Assembly: GCA_027574665.1 (NCBI GenBank)
Contig: CM050655.1
Span: 3,100,001-3,164,000, forward strand
DNA length: 64,000 nucleotides
DNA from: Rhynochetos jubatus
Lineage: Eukaryota > Chordata > Aves > Eurypygiformes > Rhynochetidae
Direction of reading: 5' to 3'
In this document: one piece after another, positions 1 through 13,300 of the stretch
Position numbering within the stretch: the first letter of the stretch is position 1
How the letters are laid out: the number at the start of each line of letters is the position of its first letter
Notes under the pieces: model-generated
Database searches by the model: none
Told to the model about the DNA's origin: nothing
What the model saw: the letters and a program-made list of their open reading frames with translations, nothing else
Made by a program: the position numbers and the translations under genes

Positions 1-2412
1 TGTTGTTTAAAATAATGTCTTCATTTTGCACTGGTTTTTAGTCTTTGGTTTATGATATACTTTCATCAGCAGCTTCACTCTTGCATCAAGCCCCTACCAG
101 ACTGTTTATCGGCAAACGTTTAATTCATAACATGGATTTCTAAATCAGTTTCTCTAATTTTAGTGCTTTGCCCCTGGAATAATATGCAAGAGCTGAAAGT
201 TAATATCTACAGATATTTTCTTGGTAATATATAGCTGCACAGCTGTGATGCAAAAAAAGGCAAGCAAGGTATTAAGGGAATGGAAAATAGTACAGAAATA
301 CCATAACGCTATTATGTAAATAACTTTTCTGCCTTCCTATGGATTTACTGTTTATAAAAAAGAGAAAGATTATAATCAGGGAAGTAATTTCCTAAGAAGG
401 TATCCTACCTGACTACATATGTAGGAGAGGTGAAAGAAGTACAATCCCAAATTCATTTGGGATTGGAGTTGAAAGTACGTTAAGGATAGCATCACCTGGC
501 CCCATTTTAAGAACTCGGTCAGGCTACAAGTACTCAGGGAGACAGAAGGATATGCCCCACGGTCACCAGGAGGGCAAAGGCCACCTTGGTTGCTGCAGGG
601 CTACTGCTTCAGAGCATGGCAGCTGAAAGACAAGACAGACAAGACTGGGGATACCAGGTTTTGCTAATGGGAGATGTTGCTAGTGCAGGAATGTGTTGAG
701 TATTTCATGTGGAAGGGGATACAGGTGTTACAGGTAATGGTGGCAACAGGCATGCTTCTGGTCTAAAATTAAGAGATGGAAAGTTCTGTAGGTGACATAA
801 TTAGAGACAGTTGCACCATTTTTCTGCTACTGGAATATTTTATAATTTCACATTTAAAAAACAACATTTGAAAAACAACACTCTCATGGGAAAATGCTAC
901 ACAAGGACTGGGAAGCTACATTCATGTTCAAGAAAAGGGTAGCTGTATTTGCTGGGAAAAACATCTTGTCAGCTCTCACCTGAGGCTTCTGGTCCTGAGT
1001 GTCCAATGCTAAATTTTTTCTCTTCATAAAGCAGAACAGCAGGCATTTCTGACAAACTAAGCTTCTGCTAATGAGTTCACAGTTTTCCATGTAATAATCA
1101 ACACAATTAAATCAGTTCTATCTGCCAGTGTGTGTTTTCTTTCTAAGGGAAAACTGTATGGGTTGCTGCTTTGACATTAATATTCTCCTAAGTTTTGCTG
1201 TTTGTTTCTCAAAATGAACAATCCCCCAAACTATTTTGATGCGTGACTTTTTCCTTTTCTTAGGAAAGAACTCACCTTGGTCTCTGCTGCTAAGGATGCT
1301 ACCTGTGACTCAGCGATACATCGTAGGGGCCACTCTCAAAAGGAGAGTCTTTGTTACCCTGTCAATGAAACTTCCTTTGTTATGAAACAAAGTCCTTGGC
1401 TGAAAATAGTGGACTGCCAGGCTAGTGCTGTCAGCAAGCTGGGCATTACACTGCTAACAGAACAGAAAATGCATATCTTCAGGATGATTCTGTCAAAAGC
1501 CTAAAGTTAGTGCTATTCTGCAGCTGAAGCTGTTTCTGGGAGGCCTCCTTTTACTTTTACAAACCTTTTCTCCCTTTGTATACACACCCATACATGCAAT
1601 GTCCTTCTACATCCCCTCCCTCTCCTTTCGCCTGTATTTATCTCCAAAATGGGCTGAAGGATTCATCTAGGACTAAGCATTCCTAAAATAATTTTTGTTA
1701 CAATACCACAGAGGAAAAAAGCACAGTTCAAAACATGAATTCTGCAAATGAAGGCCTTTGCGCTTTACTGGAGGCCTGACTTAACTTTTGCAAACGCCCA
1801 GGAGGCTGGCTGGCTCCGATCCCCTTTCAGCTAACCTCAATGCAAAGCTGCTCCATCAGTTGCAAACTGCTCAGAATGCAGAAGCATGGTTGTTTGCTGG
1901 TCTGGACCATTGAGAACATATTACGCATTCCCTGCATTATTTAGATTGGCTACTTATAAGTTGATGTTTACTTACTTATTTAAAGTTACCATCTGTAGGT
2001 CCTGGCTACTATTCAGAATCTCCCCTTCAATCCTGTTCTAATGGATAGCTGTTCTCCCAGAACAACTGTCCTTTCGGGTTCTATTATATGTAAGCTAACA
2101 GTGACATAATATTTTATCTTATTATATGTGCACTGTTAGCTCTTTGTTTTTAAAATTCCCAGAATCAACTCATAATATCAGGGCTTCCTCTCATTGTAAA
2201 AAATAAAATATTAGTTTCAAGTCATCATGACTTTTTCAGCCCTGAACAAAATGTTAACACTGTATTTGCAATGACAAACCTTGGGATAGGGAAATACTTC
2301 CCACTACTCTAAATCTGTTTTTAAAAAGACAACGCTATGAAAATGTATTAGTTCTGATAGCTAGTGGGTCTCATACTCATAACCTTTAACTCTGCCTTTT
2401 TATTCTGGTGAA
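1..2412. other. Unassigned DNA, no gene seen
   Basis: This stretch is single-copy-looking, AT-leaning DNA. The longest ATG-initiated frame is 75 codons (1277-1504, +) and has no recognisable domain. No repeat family was recognised. The only notable structure is the hairpin at 2093-2141, listed separately. It is probably intergenic or intronic. Confidence 0.6.
2093..2141. repeat. Long imperfect inverted repeat (hairpin)
   Basis: The left arm AGCTAACAGTG (2093-2103) is the exact reverse complement of CACTGTTAGCT (2131-2141). The pairing continues inward: ACATAATA (2104-2111) pairs with TATTATATGT (2120-2129) if a one-base and a two-base bulge are allowed. This leaves about 19 base pairs around an 8-base loop. 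It could be the stem of a structured RNA, a relic of a small inverted-repeat transposon, or chance in AT-rich DNA. No target-site duplication was found. Confidence 0.6.
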
Positions 2413-3072
2413 TGAAAAGCTTAACATCAGCCAGCAGTGTGTGCTGGCAGCCCAGAAAGCCAACCGTATCCTGGGCTGTATCAGAAGTGTGGCCAGCAGG
2501 TCGAGGGAGGGATTCTCCCCATCTACTCTGCTCTCGTGAGACCCCACCTGGAGTGCTGTGTCCAGCTGTGGAGCCCTCAGCATAAGAAGGATATCGACCA
2601 GTTGGAACAAGTCCAGAGGAGGGCCACGAAGATGCTCAGAGGGCTGGAGCACCCTTGCTATGAAGAAAGGCTGAGAGAGCTGGGCTTGTTCAGCCTGGAG
2701 AAGAGAAGGCTCTGGGGAGACCTTCCTGCAGCCTTCCAGTACCTGAAGGGGGCCTACAAGGAAGCTGGGAGGGGGCGCTTTCTACAAGGGCCTGTAGTGA
2801 CAGGACAAGGGGTAATGGTTTTAAACTGAAACCATGGAGATTTTGATTGGATATCAGGAAGAAATTCTTCCCGGAGGGGGTGGGGAGGAACTGGGACAGG
2901 TTGCCCAGAGAAGCTGTGGATGCCCCATCCCTGGAAGTGTCCAAGGCCAGGCTGGATGAGGCTTGGAGCAACCTGGTCTAGTGGAGGATGTCCCTGCCCA
3001 TGGCAGGGGCGTTGGATCTAGATGATCTTTAAGGTCCCTTCCAACCCAAACCATTCCATGATTCTATGATTC
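2413..3072 (+). mobile_element. CR1 LINE, 5'-truncated 3' end
   Basis: CR1 is the main avian non-LTR retrotransposon and copies itself by target-primed reverse transcription, usually leaving 5'-truncated copies. This one starts inside the C-terminal part of ORF2, runs through the ORF2 stop at 2979-2981 and a short 3' UTR (with GATGATCTTTAAGGTCCC and CCTTCCAACCCAAACC), and ends in ATTC(C/T)ATG octamers at about 3053-3072. It is about 660 bp of an element normally several kb long, so it is dead on arrival. The 44999-45164 copy is closely similar over its full length and belongs to the same or a sister subfamily. There is no clear target-site duplication, which is usual for CR1. Confidence 0.95.
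2417..2981 (+). pseudogene. CR1 ORF2 C-terminal remnant, frameshifted
   Basis: This is the C-terminal end of the CR1 ORF2 polyprotein (endonuclease plus reverse transcriptase), downstream of the catalytic motifs. Recognisable CR1 words are [18 protein letters not shown] in the first frame (from 2417), [18 protein letters not shown] and [17 protein letters not shown] in a second frame (about 2511-2760), and APSLEVSKARLDEAWSNLV followed by a stop at 2979-2981 in the third. An apparent one-base loss near 2505-2512 separates the first two frames. Small indels near 2765-2785 separate the second and third. No start codon, endonuclease or RT active site is present, so it is a non-functional fragment. 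A reading of the middle frame as a 130-codon host gene is wrong. Confidence 0.93.
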
Positions 3073-6000
3073 ATTCATCTAACTATTTTACTAGACAAAG
3101 AGATTTCCACTAGATTATTTATACAATTAAGATGCTTTAAAATGACAGAATATACTTTGAGACTTCTAGCATCTAGGCTGTATATGGCTCCAAATATTTT
3201 AGATCCTAACATACCTAACATTATAGTGTTGTGAACATAAAGTCAGCCTGCTGCATCAGCGTGTCATGATCCACCTTTCTGTTAGGATTCCTCCATCTAG
3301 GGATGTCCACAGAGCAACATGAAGGCACCAGCAGACTGTGGATAAGCAGCACTAATTCATCTCTAGCATCCACTTCTAGATACATCAGTAAAAAAGTGGC
3401 AGCATAGGTTTCTACAAGTATAAGCCTGAAGATTTGTTGCCCAATCCTGAATATCTTTACTATGACTTTACTATTAATATATTGTATCTTTACTGTTATT
3501 ATGGGTTGCCACAGGAGATGATAGCAAGCGCAGGTACATTTCAAGCAGGTCTTACACACCATATGTTTTTAATTTCTGTGTTTTAACAGTAGCTCTGAAG
3601 GGCCACTGCAATCTATACATTGCAGATGGATTATGCACAGAACTGTATGTATTAGTGTTTCTCCTGTCCTTGTTACGGTAGCACCAGATTTACTGCCAGC
3701 ATCACAGTTCAGCTTCTGCACAGCCATCTCACATGGGCCTGTGCATTCCGAAGCCAGCTGTGCGCTTCCTGAGTTGGCAGGAGTGGAAGTGCAGATGCAA
3801 GAGATTTATCCTCTGAGGGAAGACAGCTCTTCAACTACTTTCACATAAATGCCGAGCACATAGACTTTGAATCCAGCTAATGCATTCAGTGTGCACTCCA
3901 GAACATAGGCTTGGAGAGGACCACCTGGGTCACCAATCCCCACTAACTGCAAGCAATCATACAACAAATGTTAAGAGCAAAGTGTCCTGCAGGATGTCAT
4001 AGTCTGCCCTCTCCATTTACTGCAGGCCATAAAGCAACTTTCTTCTAAAAAACACACATTTATCAAATTATGATTTTTAGGAGATGAGCTGAAAAGTCTC
4101 AAAAATTACAGTATATGGCAGGAGCAGCGGAGGCGGCAAAGGGAGGGTATGACTGACGTAGCACTCTGAGGTGGCTGAATAACTTACATGAAAACATCAG
4201 TAAGACCCTACAAGAGCAGTCCAACTATGTTGGAGGAAGGGCAACATCCCAGACGTCAAGTATGCATTGAAGCTAACGGTCCTCTGGGACTCCTGAGGCA
4301 ACTTGAGAAGTCCCAAGACAGAATAATAATCAAATACAGTATTACTGTACAACAGTAAGTACAACTGACAGACAGCTCAATTCTATTTCCTACAAAGCCT
4401 GGGGACACCCACAAATTGGGCACCCAGCTCCCAGTACTGCAAGCCGTTCCTGAGAACTGCAGGTGCACTTCCACTCTGTACATCCCTCCCATAAATGTCA
4501 TCTTGAAAAAAACAGTAGGTTTGTGTCCCAGCTATGTCTGGAAAGCCCTTCTAGAATTCCACTCATCTCTCTGGTTAACGTGTCTTTCCAAATTTCCAGT
4601 CTAAACATGCTCAAGACACGATTTTTTAATCTGTATTATTATGACCTATTCCCTCTCTCATATTTGAACCCTTAATATATTTTTAAAAAGTAAACATCTC
4701 TTTATTTTGCTATAAAAGCAAGTAAACCCCAATCCGTCCTGAAACAGGGAGGCATGGAGGCACACCGTGCAAATACTCATCCTTCTCTACAACTCCCTAA
4801 ACTGAAATAGATCTTCTGATAACAAGTATCCAAATGACCTATGATGGTTTAAATGAGCCTTGTACAACTGAGCAAATGCTTTGCTGTTCCTACTTGATCG
4901 CCACAACCTGAAATCCCTTTCAGAAGTTTGGGTTTTTTTAGTAGCTCCATCAAATGTGGCTCCTTGGTCCTCCCATTTTAAGCTCCATACCAACCTATGA
5001 ACAGCCCTTCACAGGAGGGTCTGTCAAGCACAGCAGCCCCTCCCTAACAGGAGCAGCCCCTAAGGAAGAGCAGAGCTGTCTATCCCATGGTAGAATTTCC
5101 CAAAACTCCTACCTGACCCCCAAAACACTTGCAGTTCACTCACTTCCTGAAGAAAAAGCCCGTATATTTTTCAGGCTATCTTATGCGTTCCTTCCATAAC
5201 TGTGCCCTGTTGCTGCCTACACCTATGTGAAAGGCTAGCACTCACCTCCTGCCATAGCTCGGGCTCCACAATCACCACCACCTGCTGAGGAGACCCCTCC
5301 CTTATTCGTGCTGCACACTCACCACACTCTAATTTTACTCCCTGCCTCTCGCCCTGGAAATGAGAAAGATCAGCAGGTCCCTGCTCACTCTCGCCAACCC
5401 CGGGGAGTTGTTCAGATCTCTGTCTCTTTCCATGCCTAGGAATGCTACACTAATAATTAGTCCTTAGGAGAAATCTGTGTCACACTTCCCATCCTCCAAA
5501 CTTTCCTCGCTCCTGCTATACCCTTTTGAGAGAGATACCCAGACCTCTACACTACTCAAGATGCAAGAGAAACACAGGCTTACACAGGAGCAATGTGACA
5601 TTTTCAGGATGGTTTTGGTACCTTTCCTCTTATACTACTTGCTTTTATAAACCACTACCTATGCCAAAGTTCACATTTTCAGAGAAGCATCTTTAATATT
5701 TTACAGTTCTATCTATGCCCAACATTTTGATCACTGAGTGGCAATAGTCAGTTCAGCATTCATCGCCTCATGTGGGATTTTTATCTTCCTCACTTTGCAT
5801 CCACCCCCAGTGGATTTCACCTCCTGTTGCCTGGCCCAGGCTCTTTGTTTTGCACAATCCTGCAGTTTTTCACAGTCAGCACTCATCTTCACTGCTCTGA
5901 ATAAAAGCATCATCAGCACACTCTGTCATCTTTTCCAGTTCATTTATCAGTTGAGTATCACAGGTTTAAGCACGGTTTCTTTCGAGACTCTACTGCTGTC

Positions 6001-9000
6001 AGCCTCTCACTCAGAAAACTGATCAGTTAGTCCTACCTTCTGTTCCTCATCTTTTGACCAATTTTTTGTTCAACTGTAGAGCGTTCCTTTTATGGGGTGG
6101 AAATGCAGATTCGTCAGTGTCTGGTAACGCAGTACTGCTTTCTCACCCTTTGGGCTTTAATCACTAATCCTCAGAGGGTTAGCCACAGAGCAAAGCATGC
6201 CTATATTGCACTGGGGAGGGCCCATTTTGGGGTTCATTTCCACCTTTTTAGCAGAATGACATCATTTTGGCATGAATCTGGTGCTGCTGCACTGGAGGTG
6301 CTAAAATGCTCCTGAAGGCACATCTTTTTCATCTTTCTCAGCAGTTTTAGGGTTATTCAACTAAAGGAAGGATTGTTGAGAGAAGACACTGAAGGTAGCA
6401 TGTCAGTGAATCTTTCAGTGTTCCTGAATTTCTCCAGGAAGCCAGCCTTGAGGACACTGAGCTCTTCTCCTTGCCAGCACACATCCGCCAGTGCCACGTA
6501 AGGCAGACGCTCACGGTATTTTGACACACACTTTAGTAAGCTGGCCCATGTTCTGGCTCTGACTGTAATTCTTCTATGAGACAGGATGAGTTTGCCTTTG
6601 TACCAGGCTGATCTGACCCGTAGTAAGTGTCTTGCTGCAATCCTCCCTACCATAGCCAAAACTGTTTTATCCACCAGCTACCTCCTGGGTTTCCCCTGGC
6701 TTCATTACGGTTATTGCTCTGCCTCCAGTTTTGATCTGTGGCTGAGCTGCTGCTACACCTACATCCATCCTAGATGAGGTTCCTTACCTCAAAGTAACAT
6801 GACTGCTCACAGTGCCCATGATCTGCATTGGCTTGTTTCCAGGCTTTTTGTTTGTTTGGGGATTTTTGGAGGGGAGGAGGCAGATGGGCTGATTACATGA
6901 AGATCAGTTCCTCAGCTGCTACAGTCAGCTACTTCTTGTAGTCTGGCAACTTCCTACTCCCAGTGTAGGGTTAGGTTTCACACCTGCAGCGGCTTCAAGC
7001 TTTATAGAATAAGGTTGGGAACTTGAGAATCAAAATCTACGATTTTATTTTATCAGCATTTATAGAATTTGAATACCTAGGCTCTAATATAGTTAGAGTA
7101 AATTGCAACTCCTCAGTAAGCACGTGTTCAAGAAAATTATGTAGATTATGAAATTTTCAGCAATGTGCTACAACCAGACATCTTGAAAAAACAGTTGAAC
7201 TTTCATATGCTCAATCTCTTGCTTCTAGCAACCCCCCCTACTATTAGTCCCTAATAGAATGGCAGTGTGTTTATTAAATTTTACCCTGTCTTTGTTATAC
7301 TAATCCACAAAGTCAACAAAAATCTTCCATACAATACTTCTGTCCTTTGCAGCACTAAAGGAATTAAAAAAAACCCCAACTATATCAAAGACCTTGTGCC
7401 AAGGTTACTAAAGGAAACACTACAGAGGACTGGGCACAAGACCTGTCCCTTATGAATACTTCTAATAACTGCTCTGCAACCTGGTAACTCACCTCTCAGT
7501 ACATCCTGTCACAGTCCCCTCTTTTCCCAGCTCCTTATCTGCCTAAGCCAGCTTCTTATAATTCCTGTATTAATCTGCACCATCTCCACTTTAAATAATA
7601 ATTTCCTTTGGGAACTGTACTGAATGAATGCTTCCTGTAAATCTAGATAGCTTAAGCCCACCGCATCACTGTAGTCTGAGATGTTCACTACCTCAGCAAA
7701 AAGAAATATTAAGTTAGCTGCACAAAATCTCCTTCTGATCAGAATTTTGCATTCTTTTCACTTATGATAATGTTCTTGATTGCCCTTTGTTCAAAACCTA
7801 TCCTAAGACATAGGGTGTTGAAATAACCTAATTTGCATGTAGTTTTGAGGATTTCTTTTCTGCTTGTTTCGCCAGAGCGTGTTATGCCCATACTGAAAGA
7901 AACATTAACAGTGTTTGCTAGTGGCCAGAGGTAAAAAGAGAAAAGTAACAAACTGAGTTCCTATAAAACAGGTAATTAATAAAAACAAGAGCTTTCTTAT
8001 CCTTTACCCATCCTCAAATAAATCACACTGACCAACCACAAAAACTCCCAGCAGAAAGGAGACTGGTCATCGGGCATTCCAGGAGGACTTTACAGCTGAC
8101 TACCCCAACGGCAACATGAAACCAATCACCGAGCATTTAGAAGTGGAATGGAAATACTTCCATGATAAATGCTTTGGCAAGAATTACTTTGTGTTGTTTG
8201 AGAACAACTGTTTAATATTGTTGGTTAGGTTTTTAATCTGATAGCACTACTGTGCTACCTTGTTCATACTTGAACTGTGTTTGTCCTAGGAAAGAAAATG
8301 GTTTTTTTGGTGTAAGTTTACTTTGCCATCAGAGTACAGTGCAACTTGCCAAGAAAGAGGAAATGCTTCCACCTTCTCTTGTTTCTCTTCTTTTTGAAGT
8401 CCTAGCTAGAAATTTACAAACTAAAACATGACTTGAAGGAAGATAACTCGAGTCATGATATGTGCATTTCCAACAAAACCAAGCATCTTTTCCCTGTGGT
8501 ACAGCAGAGTTGCTGAGCCGCCTGCCATCTTCTGATTCAAATCAACAATTAAATCCTTAGTGCCATGGAGCGTGCAGCAGCCATCATTCCAAACGCCTCC
8601 TGTGGGCAGATCTTCTATCATTTCCTCACAACATTTTCTGAGTTAATATTCCAAGGACATGACCTTCAGTTGCAAGTGTATCATGTAAGCATTATTCCCA
8701 CCACATAACTATACAGACATCTTAAAATGTTACTAAATTTAAAGAAAGAAAACTAAAAGATAAGGAAAAAAAGGGGAAAAAAATATGTAGTTTTGAGGAA
8801 GTGCAGTGGACAAAGTGGAAATGGAAAAAATCAACTCAACCAGGGGTGAACTGAGCTTCAAGGAATGCAGGTTATTAAGTTATTGGAGAGAGTATTTTGT
8901 AAATCACTTTCACCAACAGCACACCCATATTAAAAGAGAAATTATGGTACCTTAATTGCACTTCTCAGCCATAGTTGTTGAGATCATATGCTGATCACCT

Positions 9001-10280
9001 GGAAAGCAGAAAATAAAAGATTAATAATATTCCTGATATTTTAATTGATGATTAACATGAGCATCTAATACCACATTTATCCTTTATTAAAACAGAAGTT
9101 TTGGCCTTCCAAACAAATAGAGAACAGAGTACATAGCTTTCGATATCTGCTATTTTATTCCTGATAAAGGCAGCTTCACATAAGAAAAACAAGAAGAAAA
9201 CAGTGCCTGAGGTTTTCAATAAAGTAGTTTACATATTTTCATGAAGACTGTCAACTCGGAAACCAAGCAAAAGTTCATAAAGTAATTATCCTTATAAAAT
9301 ACCTACTCTAAAACATATTTATCTATCAGGCACTTCTCTGTAATTTATTTCAACCCAAATATATTCTCTGCCCTTCCCCAACCTAAAACTTTTAACCACA
9401 AAAGTCTCCAACTGGTGTTCACAGCCCTTCGTTACGTGCATGCGAGTACCTCCCTGGGCTGGAGAACACAACTTGGTGGGCTCAATATTATTTCAGGGGA
9501 CCGTTTCTACTGCGTTTACCCAGGTGAGACTGTGCCATGGGGAAACTTGGAATGCCCACAGAAGTTGATAGATTCAGGAAGCATTTGGGCCTCCAGGCAC
9601 AGACTGTCAGGGTTGGAGGTTTCTCTTTTTTCACAGCTCCAAGGGGAAACGTGCAAGGATCTCTGCCAAGGAGTGCCTTCTGGTGGGCTCCTAATGGTGT
9701 GAGACCCAGGATAGCAGGGGTCATTAGGAACCCACTGGGGAAACTGCGTGGTCACTGGCTACACTCTCATTTTCCCCCTCCACAGATACCCCTCTTGCCT
9801 CATCCTGGTAACATCTTCGGCCAAACTTTTGGAATTGTCTAAGTTTACTAGCTGCTAGCATAGTGGTACCTACACCAAGGAACAGTGGTGTTTGGGTAGT
9901 TTACTGCATCATTGAGAAACTGTGACTGTAAATTACCCTTATTCAATAGAATTAAACTTAAACCAAGAGTGGAGCTCTGAATGTTTGCAGACTTCAAGGT
10001 TTTGCACAGCCTGAAAATGTAATCTGAAGTCAGAAAGTGGTATACGGTCTCATTTTCAGACTAGGCATGCAGAATACACCTAAACCCCTTTTCAAACAGT
10101 TCCAGAAGCAAAAGGCTTGCAATGAGCAAGGCATAACTGCCTGCTGCAGCTTGGGCCAAACTCTGCTCACTCCATACAACAAAATCTCAGGGATGAAACT
10201 GAGTAGGAAACTGCATTTGAACAGGATCTTTTATATATTTGTCTTTTATACTGGAGGTATTTAAGGGATGTGTGTATGAG
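3073..10280. other. Unassigned DNA, no gene seen
   Basis: About 7.2 kb has no recognised repeat or exon. The longest frames are 113 codons (3221-3562, -), 105 codons (6357-6674, -) and 101 codons (9537-9842, +). None shows a domain, a signal peptide with a plausible mature protein, or low-complexity structure. The 9415-9842 segment is open on both strands and contains a splice-donor-like CAG|GTGAGA at 9521-9529, but there is no convincing acceptor. Confidence 0.55.
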
Positions 10281-10375
10281 GTGCTTAGGGACATGGCTTA
10301 GTGGTGGTATTAGCAGTATTAGGTTAATGGTTGGATGTGACGATCCAACCTAAATGATTCTGTGATTCTATGATT
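10281..10375 (+). mobile_element. CR1 LINE 3'-UTR fragment
   Basis: Only the last ~95 bp of a CR1 element remain: GACATGGCTTAGTGGTGG, then TTAGGTTAATGGTTGGA, then CCAACCTAAATGATTCTG and the octamer tail ending near 10375. The wording differs from the 2413-3072 and 44999-45164 copies, so this is a different CR1 subfamily. Compared with the usual form, about 15 bases are missing between GATGTGACGAT and CCAACC. No ORF2 codons are present. Confidence 0.85.
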
Positions 10376-13300
10376 TTGGGGTGGAGGCTGTAAGTTGTTA
10401 TTGGTTGACTTTAAAAATGAATTGTATAGTTGGGCTCATTTCACTTCTCTTTTTTTGGAAAAATCCAGGTCTTTACTAAGAGAGCATCTGTCAGCACTAT
10501 CTTCGGCCAATTTCACATGGAGCAAAGACATTTTGCAGGTTGCTGCATTCTCTTTTACTCTAGTATTCGTAAGTTATCTACATAATAGGACTCAATTGTC
10601 CGGAATACGCAAAGAGCTATGACTCAGGCAATAAAAGAACAAAACTTATTCTCAGGGCTGTTAATTGACTGCATGGAAGGTTTTTGTTATATTGGTGAGC
10701 CAGCTTGCCGTGCTCCTAAAGCAGAAAGCAGGTATATTTAGGAACATGTGGCTTGCTTTGCAATAATAGAAACTGTTGTTTTGTTCTGAGGTGGAACAAA
10801 CACAACGTAGATTGGGTAGTCAGATTTATAAAATACCTCACGGCTTTTAAGGCTGATGGAAATTTGTGGAAATACATGGATGTTGCGCTGACTTCAAATG
10901 AAACATCACATAAAGGGGAAGCAATATGGTCTTTTATTACCCTTCAGAATAACTAAGTTAATATTGGTAAGCTTCAGTAACAAGACACCATAAGTGTGGG
11001 GGAGGACATCACTTTTCCCCAGGTCTGCTGACCAAATAATTGCTCTCTACTATATATATACACACCCATATATAGAAAAAGTAAATAAAAATATGAAAAA
11101 ACAGAGGAATAAACAACAGGCAGCACATCACAACAAACTTCATATTTCTGAAGAAATCAAACAATTCTGCCATATTTTTAAAGAAAAAAAAATTAGTTCC
11201 AGCATACAAATATATTACTGAAACTCACTATTGAAAGAACTCATCTTCTATCCTTTAAACAGAATTGGTACACAACTGGGGACGGGAGGTTAGTTGCTCA
11301 TCGAGTGTGTGCACTGGTCTGTATGGAATACAGGCACGTTCTACCAACACCATGGTTCCCACTGAATCAACATTCCATCAAAACAATTATATGTTTTATC
11401 CACAGAAATCCGCAGCATTAAGGCCTCAATTAGTTTGTCCAGAGAATGCCCAGTCTTCCATGTACGTGGTAGAGGAAGAGAAACAAAATGGATTGCATTG
11501 CCATGGGAACAGGGTTTACTACTTGATTTACTAAGAGATTAATGTTTATTGTCAGCAGATTTTATGATAAATGATCATAGTTTTGAAGTTTTGTAATGAA
11601 GATGCATCATGCTGTGTGTTGTTCACACACTGTAGAACACTTTTCCTCTAATCATCAAGGACTTCCAGTTCTGTATACCCTTTTACCAAAAAAATTAGGG
11701 TGGTTAGATTGTGATTGCTTTGGATTTAACATTAAAATAAAAACACACACTTCATCTCTGAGTTTTCTACAGCACTAAAAGATAACACGGCTACAGACCG
11801 TGACTAGTGTATCATCACGTGATTTGGTGCACGAGAAGCAGATGAAAGCAGATAGGGCTGTAGCCGTTTCGTTCACATGATCTATAATTTGGGCTTTCAT
11901 GTTGGCCTTTACACCGTCTCCATGTATGTGGTCCAAAGTTGCCTGAAGGATGAGTCACTCATTTGGAGCCTCACACCTCTATTAGGGGGAGCAGAAAATT
12001 TTAGCCCCACTAGAACGGGGCTTCTGGTTTAGTTTCCTCTAAAAGAAGCTACATTTACATGCACCAAAACACTCCAGATTGACCCAAAACACAGTAAAGA
12101 GGAATGATCAAATACAGTAAACAGGAATGAACAAAGGCTTCACTTCAAAACCATGCTACTGCTCCCAGCTATTAACTGATTCTATTCCTGGGGGGAAGCA
12201 ACGGGAGGTGTAACAAAGACTGTTAAGAAGAGAACTCTAACATGGCAGGGTAAAGGTAAGACCATGCTTTTACACCATACACTCCTAGCCCTTGTCTGCA
12301 AGTATTGCATAACAGCACAAGTCATCCTGCAAGGCAAGAACTAGGGGGCGTCCCTGGTTCCCAGTTGACTAGCAGACATGAGAGGGTTATCTAGTACCAT
12401 CTAAAACCATTAAGCCCCTAAAACAAATTGTCTTTTGAAAAAAGGGACATTTGGTCTTTTATTTCTTTGCTGTCCTTTCCTCAACAGAAGACTCAGTGAA
12501 AGGCATTCGGAAATTCCGCTGCCATGTTTCCTTGTAACCAACAGATGTATACGTTTATTTTAAACTAGCAAGGAAGCACAAATAGCATGTTGATATAATC
12601 ATTTCAAAATGGTGTGCTGACTAAATAAATTTTCAAGGCTGTAATTCAAGACTAGCCTAATTTCTACAATTGATGACTGCCTGCAAAACAAACCCTGTCA
12701 TTAAATCTGAAATATTTTTGGTATGTGCCTAAGATGCTCATTTTCGAGGAAAGCCTTCTCCTTCTTTCTCAATAATACAATAAAACATTTCACCTAAAGG
12801 AGAGGACAAGGTCAAGTTTGGGAAGAAGAAAGGTGAAGAAGCGGTCTCTGTTCCCAAGAACATCCACAAGCAATGTGAAAGCCCTGAAGGACAGGCTCAG
12901 TCTGTAGTTCTGCCCAGATGCTTATAATTTTTCATTCTTTGAAGACCGAAAGAATTGCGGGAAAGTACAAATGCTAGAATTTGAGTATGTAAAGGATTAA
13001 TTTCTCAGATTTTCTGAAATGGACTCCTGACCTTTTGCAACAGAACTCTGCTGCCTCTCCTGGCATGTTGACATCATGAGTTTGCAATGGCCAAGACCTG
13101 CGGCTTTGATCCAGGGAGGCTGGTTTTATTTTAGTTAGTGTCGGAGGACTCGCTGCCTCTTTGTGCATCTGCGCTCACTCAGTTTTAACTGCCAGATCTA
13201 GCAACTGCTTAGGTATGTCCTGTTGAAGCCTGGTAGTACTTTTCCAAACTCTGTTACCCAGCCAAACACCGATAGTTGTAGCCAGTGGTTAAGAATAAGC

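Noticed and set aside
2437..2829. 130-codon plus-strand frame as a host protein
   Set aside because: Its central part is the C-terminal region of CR1 ORF2, and its ends are out of frame with the true element. It is transposon-derived.
9497..9523. Possible 27-nt microexon between TTTCAG and GTGAGA
   Set aside because: The donor looks good, but the upstream AG lacks a real polypyrimidine tract and branch-point context, and no neighbouring exon is visible.
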